26,668 nucleotides of DNA, taken from contig JBBRWV010000037.1 in assembly GCA_038248985.1 (NCBI GenBank), forward strand, positions 1 to 26,668. The letters are read 5' to 3'. Shown in pieces: positions 14,750-22,617 of the stretch (position 1 is its first letter; every line of letters starts with the position of its first letter). Source of the DNA: JBBRWV01 sp038248985. GTDB taxonomy: Bacteria > Planctomycetota > Phycisphaerae > WQYP01. Below the pieces are notes generated by a model. That model had not been told where the DNA came from, ran no database searches, and saw only the letters and a program-made list of their open reading frames with translations. Position numbers and translations under genes: made by a program.

Positions 14750-15112
14750 ATGAGCTGGGTGGATGAATGGGTGCGGGCGGTGGAGGAGTCGGAGAAAGTA
14801 GAGGGGGCGACGCGGGAAATGCTGGCGGCATTTTTACGGGGGAATCGGGCGGTGCTGGAAGGGATCGGGCGGGTGACAGGGGAGGCTTTTTTTCGGACGT
14901 TGACGGAGCGGGGGCGTGATGCGGCTTGGGATATGTTGGCGCAGGAGTTGAATGCGGAGCAGGTGTTGGCGTTGCTGAAGAGCACGCGCGGGGAGATGGC
15001 GGAGTTGGTAAAAATGCGCAGGGCGCGGGGGGAAGCGGAGCGGGCAATTGTGGAGGGATTGGCGGATGTGGCGCTTGCGGTTTTGGTGCGGGCGCTGGTG
15101 GCGGCTTTGTGA
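14750..15112 (+). CDS. Unrecognised small helical phage-cluster protein
   Basis: The 120-residue product (MSWVDEWVRAVEESEKVEG) is mainly helical, with alternating acidic and basic stretches and a hydrophobic C-terminal helix (GLADVALAVLVRALVAAL) that could be amphipathic or membrane-associated. A GGAGGAG ribosome site lies six bases before ATG 14750. It follows the lipoprotein gene by 22 bases and is the last gene of the cluster. I recognise no family. Confidence 0.65.
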   Translation: MSWVDEWVRAVEESEKVEGATREMLAAFLRGNRAVLEGIGRVTGEAFFRTLTERGRDAAWDMLAQELNAEQVLALLKSTRGEMAELVKMRRARGEAERAIVEGLADVALAVLVRALVAAL

Positions 15113-15166
15113 GAGTGGCGGAAAAGTGATCGCGAAGTTTTCGCTCGCCTTGTTCCAATGGGGGGT

Positions 15167-15172
15167 TATAAT
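15167..15172 (+). promoter_or_regulatory. Possible -10 element (TATAAT) before the UVR-motif gene
   Basis: A perfect TATAAT lies 66 bases before the start at 15238, in the spacer after the phage-derived cluster. No good -35 hexamer is present at 16-18 bases upstream, so the call rests on the -10 match and the position at a transcript boundary. Confidence 0.35.
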
Positions 15173-15237
15173 CCGACAGCAGAGAAGATAGAGAGCGCGG
15201 TGGAACCGGGCTGAAGAAACTTTATGGAGGCTTCCGG

Positions 15238-16137
15238 ATGAGCAAGCCGCGTAAACCCGATGGCGATTTTCACGGCGAGTTGGACATCAGTGAAGCAATG
15301 CGAGGATGGCCGTTTCATTCGGGCCAGGTGAATGTGCGATTGATTCGGGGGAAGGATCACAAGCCGAAAATTCAGTTGTGGTTGGACCTGGGGCTGCTGC
15401 AGATGGAAGTGGATGGGCGACCGGACGGGAAGCGTCCGCATCGGGCGAGTTCGGAACTGGACTATCATAAGAAGCGTTATTACGCGCATGTGGAGCAGCA
15501 CGGGGATGATGCGGGATTTGTTCTGACCGCGCGGGACTGCCAGGCGCTGCGGGATGAATCCGCGCTATTTTATCATCGGTACTTGGCGCTGTTTGTGCTG
15601 GAGCAGTACGAGCGGGTGATTCGGGACACGCAGCATAATTTGGATATTTTGGCGGTCTGCTGGCATCACGGGCAGACGGATTTTGATCGGACGGCGCTGG
15701 AGCAGTATCAGCCGTACATTTTGATGATGAACGCGCGGGCGAAGGCTTGCGAAGCGTTGCGTCAGGGATTTGTGTTGACGGCGATTGCGTATTTGCGGGG
15801 CGGGATCAAGAGCATTGCGCGGTTGTTCCATCCGGATCAGCGGAAGTCGATGTTGCGCGAGAGCAGCGAGGCACGGGTGCTGCTGGAAATGATCAAGCAG
15901 ATACGTGCGCAGATGCCGCCGGATCCACGGACGGATTTGCGGAAGCGTTTGCAGGTGGCGTTGAAGATGGAGCGTTATGAGGAGGCGGCGAAGTTGCGTG
16001 ATGAGTTGACGGCGCTATCAACGACGGTGCCGCACGGGACGATCACGCCGGGGACGCAGGATGCGGCGATCCAGAAGTTGATGACGATGGGGAAGAGCGG
16101 GCGGGGGCGGAAGCGGAGCAAGAGCGATGGGGGGTAG
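15238..16137 (+). CDS. UVR-motif (UvrB/UvrC C-terminal type) protein
   Basis: The 299-residue cytoplasmic protein has one clear UVR motif near the C terminus (DLRKRLQVALKMERYEEAAKLRDEL, about 227-251), the helical hairpin that joins UvrB and UvrC. The N-terminal half (SGQVNVRLIRGKDHKPKIQLWLDLGLLQMEVDGRPDG) shares no family I recognise, and the middle holds helical repeats with a TPR-like character (residues about 115-200). A role in repair, stress response or protein-protein contact is possible; free-standing UVR motifs also occur in McsA-type and Clp adaptors. ATG 15238 has GGAGG seven bases upstream. The tail is Lys/Arg-rich. It is convergent with deoC. Confidence 0.7.
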   Translation: MSKPRKPDGDFHGELDISEAMRGWPFHSGQVNVRLIRGKDHKPKIQLWLDLGLLQMEVDGRPDGKRPHRASSELDYHKKRYYAHVEQHGDDAGFVLTARDCQALRDESALFYHRYLALFVLEQYERVIRDTQHNLDILAVCWHHGQTDFDRTALEQYQPYILMMNARAKACEALRQGFVLTAIAYLRGGIKSIARLFHPDQRKSMLRESSEARVLLEMIKQIRAQMPPDPRTDLRKRLQVALKMERYEEAAKLRDELTALSTTVPHGTITPGTQDAAIQKLMTMGKSGRGRKRSKSDGG

Positions 16138-16188
16138 TGGCGGGGAGTGGGGCGGGGAGTGCGATCAAGGTGAACAGGATTCAGGTGG

Positions 16189-16212
16189 GCGCGTTCAGTG
16201 AGCGCGTTCAGT
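16189..16212. repeat. Direct repeat GCGCGTTCAGT x2 at the deoC 3' end
   Basis: Two identical 11-base copies (16189-16199 and 16202-16212) lie 13 bases apart, the second covering the deoC stop. An imperfect GGCGGGGAGT duplication lies 45 bases further left (16138-16160). They look like small local duplications at the convergent gene junction. Confidence 0.5.
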
Positions 16213-16906
16213 AGGTGCCGGTGCCGGCGGGGGCATCGGTGACGATGGCGACGGAGGCGGAGCAACCGAGGCGGTCGGCGCCGGCACCGATCATTTGTTG
16301 TGCGGTGGCGTAGTCGCGGATGCCGCCGGAGGCTTTGACTTTGAGGCCGCCGGAGTATTTTTTGAGCCATTGGACGGTTTGGGCGGTGGCTCCGCCTTTG
16401 GGGTGAAAGCCGGTGGAGGTTTTGACGAAATCAGCGCCGGCTTCCTGGGCGGCGCGGCAGCCGAGGGCGATTTGTTCTTCGGTGAGGGCGGCACTTTCGA
16501 GGATGACTTTGACGACGGTGTGGCGGGAAGCGGCCTTGGCGGCGCGGACGACTTCGAAGACATCATTGCGGGCGAATTCATGATCGCCAGCGATGAGGGC
16601 GGGGAGGAAAATCACCATGTCGATTTCCTCGGCACCGTCTTTGACGCAGGTGGAGGCCTCGATGGCTTTGATTGTGGAGCGGCTGGCACCGAGGGGGAAG
16701 CCAACGACGGCGCAGGTGAGGACGGGGCGATCGTCGGTGCTTTCGGCGAGGAGTTCCTTGACGAGTTTGACCCAGCGGCCGTTGACGCAGACGGAGGCGA
16801 AGCGATGGGTAAGGGCTTCGGCGGCGATTTTGCGGACTTCAGCTTCGGAGGCTTCGGCCTTGAGGATGGTGTGGTCAATCATGCGGGCGAGTTGAGCGCG
16901 ATTCAT
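16208..16906 (-). CDS. deoC: Deoxyribose-phosphate aldolase
   Basis: The enzyme cleaves 2-deoxyribose-5-phosphate to glyceraldehyde-3-phosphate and acetaldehyde in deoxynucleoside catabolism. The 232-residue product has the class I aldolase residues: the Schiff-base lysine in FVKTSTGF (Lys162), Asp96 in EIDMV, and Lys191 in KVKASGGIR. The start is well placed: GGAGGT lies a few bases before the ATG at 16906. The C terminus (ASVAIVTDAPAGTGTY) ends with Tyr, as in many family members. It lies 101 bases downstream of a small membrane-protein gene on the same strand and may share its transcript. Confidence 0.95.
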   Translation of the reverse strand: MNRAQLARMIDHTILKAEASEAEVRKIAAEALTHRFASVCVNGRWVKLVKELLAESTDDRPVLTCAVVGFPLGASRSTIKAIEASTCVKDGAEEIDMVIFLPALIAGDHEFARNDVFEVVRAAKAASRHTVVKVILESAALTEEQIALGCRAAQEAGADFVKTSTGFHPKGGATAQTVQWLKKYSGGLKVKASGGIRDYATAQQMIGAGADRLGCSASVAIVTDAPAGTGTY

Positions 16907-17007
16907 GAGCGGACCTCCGGCAAAAGGGCAGATGTGTCCGAGCGTTCGGGCATTCGAGCGCGGGACATTGTAGCGTGGAGGTGGGAGGGCGTCGCATGAC
17001 GGGGGAT

Positions 17008-17190
17008 TCAGGGAGTGGCGGGTTGCTGGGTGGAGCCATTATTCATGGGAGTGGCCTTGGTGTTTTGGATATTCGCGCGAACGGTCGTCAGATACACAGC
17101 CCCGATGACGGCAAAGAGGACGACCACGACTGCCAGCGTAAAGAATCGGGTGTGGGCGGCACGAAGTTGGACTGATTCAGCAACACACAT
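17008..17190 (-). CDS. Small membrane protein (60 residues)
   Basis: The product has a short N-terminal cytoplasmic part (MCVAESVQLRAAHTR), one membrane helix (FFTLAVVVVLFAVIGAVYLTTV, about 16-37) and a short polar tail rich in Asn, Gln and Pro. A GGAGGGG ribosome site lies about seven bases upstream of the ATG at 17190, which supports a real gene despite its size. Function is unknown. It is divergent from the PhoB-type regulator, across a 390-base AT-rich spacer, and 101 bases upstream of deoC. Confidence 0.7.
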   Translation of the reverse strand: MCVAESVQLRAAHTRFFTLAVVVVLFAVIGAVYLTTVRANIQNTKATPMNNGSTQQPATP

Positions 17191-17580
17191 AGAAGACCCC
17201 TCCGTGAGAAGTAGGATGCGGATAGGAGCTCGGAATCCATCTGGTTCCGCCTACCCGTTTAACGCAGGTGCAACGACATTACTGCCAAGCTTGTAAGGGC
17301 AATTATCACGAGGCTGAACAAACCGTATCAGTATATTTACTTAAACTGATTTGTTCGTCAATTGAAACGCAGAGAAAATGGCGGCAGGTGGCAGACACGG
17401 TGTTGTTCGCTAGACCGAAAGAAGAGCAAAGAAAAGGGTTGGTTCATGCTAAGATTGCGCGAAGGTCACATAAAGGCGAAGGGAAGGCCTTGACTCGAAC
17501 AGGCACCGCACGCCATGTTAAGAGAAACAGGAATTACCGAAACGCAGGGACGCGGCTTTTTCTTACAACACGAGGTACAT
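17191..17580. other. Divergent AT-rich regulatory spacer, 390 bases
   Basis: This is the most AT-rich long stretch of the window and separates the small membrane-protein gene from the PhoB-type regulator. It contains the ATCAGT/ACTGAT inverted repeat (17327-17350). No PhoB-box direct repeats and no clear sigma-70 promoter could be assigned. An open frame across it (17268-17618) has no credible start or composition and is not called. Confidence 0.4.
17327..17350. promoter_or_regulatory. Inverted repeat ATCAGT-n12-ACTGAT upstream of phoB-like gene
   Basis: Two perfect six-base half-sites (17327-17332 and 17345-17350) flank a 12-base AT-only-but-one spacer, so their centres are 18 bases apart, close to two helical turns. 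The layout fits a dimeric regulator site in the divergent promoter region. The binding protein is unknown. Confidence 0.4.
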
Positions 17581-18291
17581 ATGGCACGGCGAAAAAAGAT
17601 ACTGGTGGTGGACGATGAGCGCGACCTGGTCGAGCTGATCGGGTTGAACCTGCAGCGGAATGGCTACGAGGTGGTCACGGCGCATGATGGCGCGATGGGC
17701 CTGGAAATGGCGCGGAAGCTGCGGCCGGATTTGATCGTGCTGGACGTGATGATGCCGGGGCTTTCCGGGCGGGATGTGACGATGGCGATCAAGGGGGATC
17801 CGGAGACGGCGCAGATTCCGATCGTGATGTTGACGGCCAAGACGGAGGAGACGGACATTATCGTGGGGCTGTCGATGGGGGCCGACGACTATGTCACCAA
17901 GCCGTTCAGCATGAAGGTGCTGATGGCGCGGGTGACGGCGGTGCTGCGGCGGAAGGCATCAATGGAACCCTCGCAATCGATGCTGACCTCGGGCCCGGTG
18001 CAGATTGACCAGGGCAAGCACGAGGTGACGGTGCAAGGTCGGCCGATCAATCTGACGCCGACGGAATTCAAGTTGTTGACGGCGATTTTCGGGGCGCGCG
18101 GGCGGGTGCTGTCGCGCGATCAGTTGATGGACCGCACGATGGGGACGGATGTTTTCGTGACGGATCGGGCGATTGATGTACACATCACGGCGGTGCGAAA
18201 GAAGCTGGGGGAGTTCGCGTGGATGATTCATACGGTGCGGAGCGTGGGGTATCGTCTGCTGGAGCGGAAGGAGGAAGAGGCGAACGCTTGA
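17581..18291 (+). CDS. PhoB/OmpR-type response regulator
   Basis: The 236-residue regulator has an N-terminal receiver domain (KKILVVDDERDLVELIGL; phosphoacceptor Asp55 in IVLDVMMPG; conserved Lys107 in VTKPFS) and a C-terminal winged helix (about 140-230: INLTPTEFKLLTAIFGARGRVLSRDQLMD; DVHITAVRKKLG; HTVRSVGYRL). It should bind DNA as a dimer once phosphorylated by the histidine kinase encoded 48 bases downstream. ATG 17581 has GAGG seven bases upstream and begins the typical MARRKKILVVDD. Phosphate control is suggested by similarity to PhoB, but no pst or phoU genes are in view. Confidence 0.93.
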   Translation: MARRKKILVVDDERDLVELIGLNLQRNGYEVVTAHDGAMGLEMARKLRPDLIVLDVMMPGLSGRDVTMAIKGDPETAQIPIVMLTAKTEETDIIVGLSMGADDYVTKPFSMKVLMARVTAVLRRKASMEPSQSMLTSGPVQIDQGKHEVTVQGRPINLTPTEFKLLTAIFGARGRVLSRDQLMDRTMGTDVFVTDRAIDVHITAVRKKLGEFAWMIHTVRSVGYRLLERKEEEANA

Positions 18292-18339
18292 GGGGGTGTT
18301 CATTTCCATCTGGCAGCAAAGGCATGTACGATTTTTTTG

Positions 18340-19704
18340 ATGTACGAGTTTATTCTTCTAGTTGCGGTGGTGGTTCTGGCACTGTTGGCGGTGGCGCTTT
18401 TCTACGTGCATCGCCGCCAGACTTCGAGCATTCATAATATTCTGCATCTGGTAAGCAGCCTGACGCGGGGCGGACACAGCCGGCGTGCGGATTCGACGGT
18501 GCCGGGGGTGGCGGGGGAACTGGCGCGGGCGGTGAATGTTTTGGCGGACGAAATGGGGGGGCGTTCGGCGCAGGCGCAGCTGGATAAGGATCATCTTATT
18601 TCATTGCTGGCGATGCTGGATCACACGAATGAGATTGCGATTGCCACGGACAACCAGGATTGCATCCGATTGGTGAATCCGGCAGCGGCGCGGGTGCTGG
18701 ACCGTTCGCTGGATCAGTTGATGGGCCAGAAGTTGGACCACATTCTGGAGCAGCCGGAGCTTTTGACGCTGTATCGGCAGGCGTTTAGCAGCAACAAGCC
18801 GGTGTCGGCGCAGATTGCGTTGTCGACGGCGACGCAGCCGTTCACACCCGGAGGACGGACGATTCATTGCCAAGTGACGGCGGCGACGATTTACAATGGG
18901 TCGCACTATCGGGGCACGCTGCTGCTGATGCGGGATATCACCGAGGTGGTACGTACGCTGCAAGTGCGGACTGATTTTGTGGCGAATGCCAGTCATGAGT
19001 TGCGGACGCCGCTGTCGAACATTCGTGCGGCGGTGGAGACGCTCAAGGATGCGGACATTCCGATGGATGAGATGTCCAAGCGATGCGTGGACATCATCAG
19101 CAACCATGCGTTGCGGCTGCAGATGATGGTGCAGGATTTGCTGGATCTTTCGCGGACGGAGGACCCGCGGGCGGTGGTGCGGACGGATCGGCTGGACCTG
19201 CAATTGGTGTGTGACGCCGTGATGGGGATGTACACGACGCAGGCGGGCGAGAAGCATGTGCAACTGCTGGTGGACATCGGCAGCGGGGCGGGCGCGCTGC
19301 CCGGCGATGAGCGGCTGTTGACGTTGACGCTGAAGAACCTGGTGGACAATGCCCTGAAGTTTACGCCGACGGGGAGTGTCACGATTCGCTCGTACATCCA
19401 GGCGCAGGCGGCGGACACTGCGGGGGCGAGTGCCTCGGTGGTGGTGGAGGTTGCGGACACGGGGTGCGGGATTCCCGAAGAGGACCAGCAACGGGTTTTC
19501 GAGCGGTTTTATACCGTTAATCGTTCACGCGGCGGGGCGGATCGGGGAACGGGGCTGGGGCTGGCCATTGTCAAACATGCGGTAGCGGCGATGGGGGGGC
19601 AGGTGGAGCTGGAGTCGGAGCTGAATCGCGGGACGACGGTGCGATGTGTTTTTCCGTATCGCAACGGGCATGGAAGTGAAGCAGCGGCTGCGGTTGGGCC
19701 GTGA
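18340..19704 (+). CDS. PhoR-type sensor histidine kinase
   Basis: The 454-residue inner-membrane kinase has one N-terminal membrane helix (FILLVAVVVLALLAVALFYV, about 4-23), a linker, a PAS domain (about 90-205: NEIAIATDNQDCIRLVNPAAARVL; GTLLLMRDITEV), the HisKA dimerisation helix with the phosphoacceptor His219 in NASHELRTPLSN, and an HATPase domain: N box LKNLVDNALKF (about 329-339), G1 DTGCGIPE (about 373), G2 GTGLGLAIVK (about 404). There is no large periplasmic domain, as in PhoR. The ATG at 18340 follows an adjacent TTG at 18337; no strong Shine-Dalgarno is seen. It should phosphorylate the regulator encoded just upstream. Confidence 0.92.
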   Translation: MYEFILLVAVVVLALLAVALFYVHRRQTSSIHNILHLVSSLTRGGHSRRADSTVPGVAGELARAVNVLADEMGGRSAQAQLDKDHLISLLAMLDHTNEIAIATDNQDCIRLVNPAAARVLDRSLDQLMGQKLDHILEQPELLTLYRQAFSSNKPVSAQIALSTATQPFTPGGRTIHCQVTAATIYNGSHYRGTLLLMRDITEVVRTLQVRTDFVANASHELRTPLSNIRAAVETLKDADIPMDEMSKRCVDIISNHALRLQMMVQDLLDLSRTEDPRAVVRTDRLDLQLVCDAVMGMYTTQAGEKHVQLLVDIGSGAGALPGDERLLTLTLKNLVDNALKFTPTGSVTIRSYIQAQAADTAGASASVVVEVADTGCGIPEEDQQRVFERFYTVNRSRGGADRGTGLGLAIVKHAVAAMGGQVELESELNRGTTVRCVFPYRNGHGSEAAAAVGP

Positions 19705-19709
19705 AAATT

Positions 19710-19719
19710 CTCACGTGAG
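19710..19719. promoter_or_regulatory. Perfect palindrome CTCACGTGAG
   Basis: A ten-base perfect palindrome lies just after the kinase stop and 124 bases before the sigma-factor start. It could be a protein-binding site or a chance occurrence. A nearby GTGA/TCAC pair (19701-19714) overlaps it. There is no T-run, so it is not a terminator. Confidence 0.3.
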
Positions 19720-19842
19720 TATTTCTGCACCACAGGGGTAAAAAAAGCCGGGGGCGGAAAAAAGCGGGCCGGAATGACGAAAAAACGAAAAATAAGCCTT
19801 CCACTCTGATACACTTAACCGAAGATAGAGGCAGAGGATTTC

Positions 19843-21561
19843 ATGGCCACGTGGCGCGATGACAAGATTCTGGAGCTGGCCAATCAGCTCACCTACTCGC
19901 CCGCCGAGAAGCGGCATGAGCAATTGCGCGCGGCGGTGGCCCTCATATCGGATGTCGATGCGACCAAAACGTATCCCTGGGATTTCGTTCATTTTCGCAT
20001 CACCGGCTTCCAACCGGTTTCGCACAGCGATCACACGCTGAGCGGAAAAATTCTGCGCAGCGATTTATCCACGCTGATAGAGTTTCTTTCCGACACATTG
20101 GCGATTCTGGCCGAAGACGCCGGCGAAACGGTGTTGGCGATTGAAGAGGTCGCCGAGAAGTTCAGCGTTTCGAGCAAGACCATTCAGCGGTGGCGCAAGC
20201 AGGGGCTCATGGCGCTGCGCTATATTTATCCTGACGGTCGGCGGCGGCTGGGTTTTCATGAATCGTCGGTGGTGCAGTTCGCGGAGAGCAACAAGGAACG
20301 CGTGGAGCGCTCGGCGCAGTTCAAACAGCTCAGCGACGATGAGAAATCACGGATCATCAACATGGCGCGGCGGTTGGCGCTGCAGTGCCGGTGCGGGATG
20401 AAGGACCTGACGCAACGGATCGCGCATCGCCTGCATCGGAGCCCCGAAACGATTCGTTATACGATCCGCAAGTATGACCATGAGCATCCCACGACGGCGA
20501 TCTTTCCTGACCCGTCCGCGACGGTGCAACCCGTCGACGGCGAAACGGTTTTTACCTCCTATCAGGATGGCGTGCCGACGGATTCCATCGCGACGCGGCA
20601 CGCCGGCACGCCGGATGGCATTATGTCGGTGCTGCTGCGGGAGCGGGCCCGGCGGCTCAAGGGCAAGCTGATTGAGTACATGGCCAATCCGTTGTTTGAG
20701 CACCCGGATGCGGAGAACATCATCCTGGTCGTGCTGCCTGCAGAGGCTGCGGCGAAAGCCGTGGCGAGCGTGGCAGCGGGCACGGATGCGAAGGCGACCG
20801 ATCTTTTCATGGCGCGCATGCCGCGCGATTTACCGCCGAATTTGGCGGAAGTTTTTCATGAGCCGCTGATGCCGCAGGAAATGGAAACGGATGCATTTCG
20901 GCGGATGAATTATGTGAAGTTCCGGGCAGCGACGCTGCAACAAAAACTATTGACCGACGAGGTGACGCCGGAAGATCTGGTGACGATTGAAACGCTGCTC
21001 ACACAGGCCAGTGCAATCAAGAACGATCTGGTGCGGGTGAATCTGCGGGTGGCGGCGCATGTGGCCCGCAAGCACCAGCGACCGGACCAGGGGATCGCGG
21101 AGTTGTTCAGCGATGCGGTGATCTGGCTGATGCGCTCAGTGGAAAAGTTTGATTTCGCGCGGAACGTGAAGTTCAGCACCTACGCCGGCTATGCGATCAT
21201 GAAAAATTTTGCGCGCGACCGTTCCGAGCAACTCACGCGGCGCGACAGCAAGATGGTCACCGGGCAGGAAGAGTTGCTCGCGAATGTCGGCGACCGCGAG
21301 CAGACGCATGTGGCGGATCAGCTTGATGCGGCGCAACTGAAAAATGAGCTGCTGAGTGTCATTCAGGAATTGCCGACGCGCGAGCGCGAGTTGCTGACGC
21401 ATCATTACGGGCTGGATCAAACGCAGGAGCCGCTGAGCCTTTCGGAACTGGGGGAGAAGATGGGGATCACCAAGGCGCGGGTGCGGCAGTTGGAAACACG
21501 GGCGCTGCGCAAGTTGAAGTCGCTGCTGGAAACGCGGCGCGCGACGCTCGCCAAGAAATAA
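19843..21561 (+). CDS. Large sigma-70 family factor with two extra helix-turn-helix regions
   Basis: The 572-residue product ends in a recognisable sigma-70 core: region 2 at about 385-465 (DLVRVNLRVAAHVARKH; DAVIWLMRSVEKFDFARNVKFSTYAGYAIMKNFARD) and region 4 at about 500-562 (IQELPTRERELLTHHYGLD; LSELGEKMGITKARVRQLETRALRKLK). Unlike ordinary factors, the N-terminal half carries a MerR/excisionase-like HTH (about 97-150: IEEVAEKFSVSSKTIQRWRKQGLMALRYIYPDGRRRLGFHESSV) and a second HTH (about 163-212: MKDLTQRIAHRLHRSPETIRYTIRKYDHEH). It should direct RNA polymerase to a special promoter set. AGAGG and the start ATG are well spaced. It follows the PhoB/PhoR pair by 138 bases. Similar large factors seem typical of planctomycetes, but I cannot confirm that here. 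Confidence 0.85.
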   Translation: MATWRDDKILELANQLTYSPAEKRHEQLRAAVALISDVDATKTYPWDFVHFRITGFQPVSHSDHTLSGKILRSDLSTLIEFLSDTLAILAEDAGETVLAIEEVAEKFSVSSKTIQRWRKQGLMALRYIYPDGRRRLGFHESSVVQFAESNKERVERSAQFKQLSDDEKSRIINMARRLALQCRCGMKDLTQRIAHRLHRSPETIRYTIRKYDHEHPTTAIFPDPSATVQPVDGETVFTSYQDGVPTDSIATRHAGTPDGIMSVLLRERARRLKGKLIEYMANPLFEHPDAENIILVVLPAEAAAKAVASVAAGTDAKATDLFMARMPRDLPPNLAEVFHEPLMPQEMETDAFRRMNYVKFRAATLQQKLLTDEVTPEDLVTIETLLTQASAIKNDLVRVNLRVAAHVARKHQRPDQGIAELFSDAVIWLMRSVEKFDFARNVKFSTYAGYAIMKNFARDRSEQLTRRDSKMVTGQEELLANVGDREQTHVADQLDAAQLKNELLSVIQELPTRERELLTHHYGLDQTQEPLSLSELGEKMGITKARVRQLETRALRKLKSLLETRRATLAKK

Positions 21562-21668
21562 CCCGCCGCGCTTTATCTTCGCGCCATCCTCATGCACTAT
21601 TTCCGCATTCTTGACATGCCGGGTCGATACTCTCGGTGTGATGATGCGAATCCATGCAGGGAGAGAGG

Positions 21669-22580
21669 ATGCACACGCTCGAATTACAGGATCAACCGTG
21701 TGGCAGTTCAATTTTGACGTGGTCAGCGTCGCGCGAAGAGGTCGCGCAGATCGCCCTGTTAACATCCCGTATTCCCGCGGGCGTGAATCCAGTCGAACCG
21801 GCGCAGAATAATGATCCGCAGTTGCTCGATGCATTGCTCATTTCGGACATTCATCTGGGCACCGAAAACTGCCAGGCCAAGGCGCTGGCGGATTTTCTGC
21901 AGCGAATCCTCGACGGGCACATCCGCACGCGGCAACTGGTCATCGCGGGAGACGTGTTCGATTCCATCGACTTTCGTCGCCTCAAGAAAACGCATTGGAA
22001 AGTACTGTCGCAGATCCGTCACCTCTCCGACAAGATCGAAATTATCTGGATCGCCGGGAATCACGATGGTTCGACGGAAATTGTGTCGCATCTGCTGGGC
22101 GTAACGGTTGTCGAGCAGTACCTCCTGAGCAGTGGCCCGCGCCGCATCCTGATCATCCACGGCCACATTTTTGATGACTTCATCGAAGATCACCCGTTCA
22201 TCACGTGGATTGCCGATTGCGGTTATTACGTGCTGCAAAAAATTGATCGCACGCACTATATTGCGCGCCTGGCCAAGGCGCGCAGCAAGACTTTCATTCG
22301 GTGCGTCGACAAAATTCGCGTGGGGGTTATTGCGCTGGCGCGCGAACTAGGCTGCGATACGGCCATTTGCGGCCACACGCATCTGGCGGTCGATGATCCT
22401 TCCGCGGATGTTCACTATTTTAATTCCGGCAGCTGGACCGAGAATCCCGCGCATTATTTGACGATACACGATGGCCGCATTCGGTTGCATGCACATTGCC
22501 CGGACGCGGCGGTGGAAACTCAGGGAAAGCCGGTCGTTTTGTCCCAGTCACTTCAAGCCTCCCCTCACCAAGGCCGATAG
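21669..22580 (+). CDS. LpxH-like metallophosphoesterase
   Basis: The product (303 residues from ATG 21669) belongs to the calcineurin-like phosphoesterase family, near UDP-2,3-diacylglucosamine hydrolase (LpxH). The two-metal site is visible: SDIHLG (Asp60, His62), AGDVFD (Asp95), GNHD (Asn131, His132), HGH (164-166) and CGHTH near the C terminus. LpxH removes UMP from UDP-diacylglucosamine in lipid A synthesis; the substrate of this paralogue is not proven. An N-terminal 50-residue extension of mostly hydrophilic sequence precedes the catalytic domain. The start at 21669 is preferred over ATG 21654 because GGGAGA lies upstream. The gene is balanced in strand composition, unlike the left half of the window. 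Confidence 0.8.
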   Translation: MHTLELQDQPCGSSILTWSASREEVAQIALLTSRIPAGVNPVEPAQNNDPQLLDALLISDIHLGTENCQAKALADFLQRILDGHIRTRQLVIAGDVFDSIDFRRLKKTHWKVLSQIRHLSDKIEIIWIAGNHDGSTEIVSHLLGVTVVEQYLLSSGPRRILIIHGHIFDDFIEDHPFITWIADCGYYVLQKIDRTHYIARLAKARSKTFIRCVDKIRVGVIALARELGCDTAICGHTHLAVDDPSADVHYFNSGSWTENPAHYLTIHDGRIRLHAHCPDAAVETQGKPVVLSQSLQASPHQGR

Positions 22581-22617
22581 CTTTCGCATACAAGTCGGTT
22601 TTTGTGTTGAGGTGATG

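Noticed and set aside
9094..15237. Attachment sites or an integrase delimiting a prophage
   Set aside because: No tRNA, long direct repeats or recombinase gene were seen on either side of the phage-derived cluster.
17268..17618. A 116-codon frame across the spacer before the PhoB-type regulator
   Set aside because: No ribosome site, odd composition, and it overlaps the well-supported start at 17581.
21611..21639. TTGACA (21611-21616) as a promoter for the LpxH-like gene
   Set aside because: The -35 match is perfect, but no acceptable -10 lies 16-18 bases downstream (CGGTGT region).
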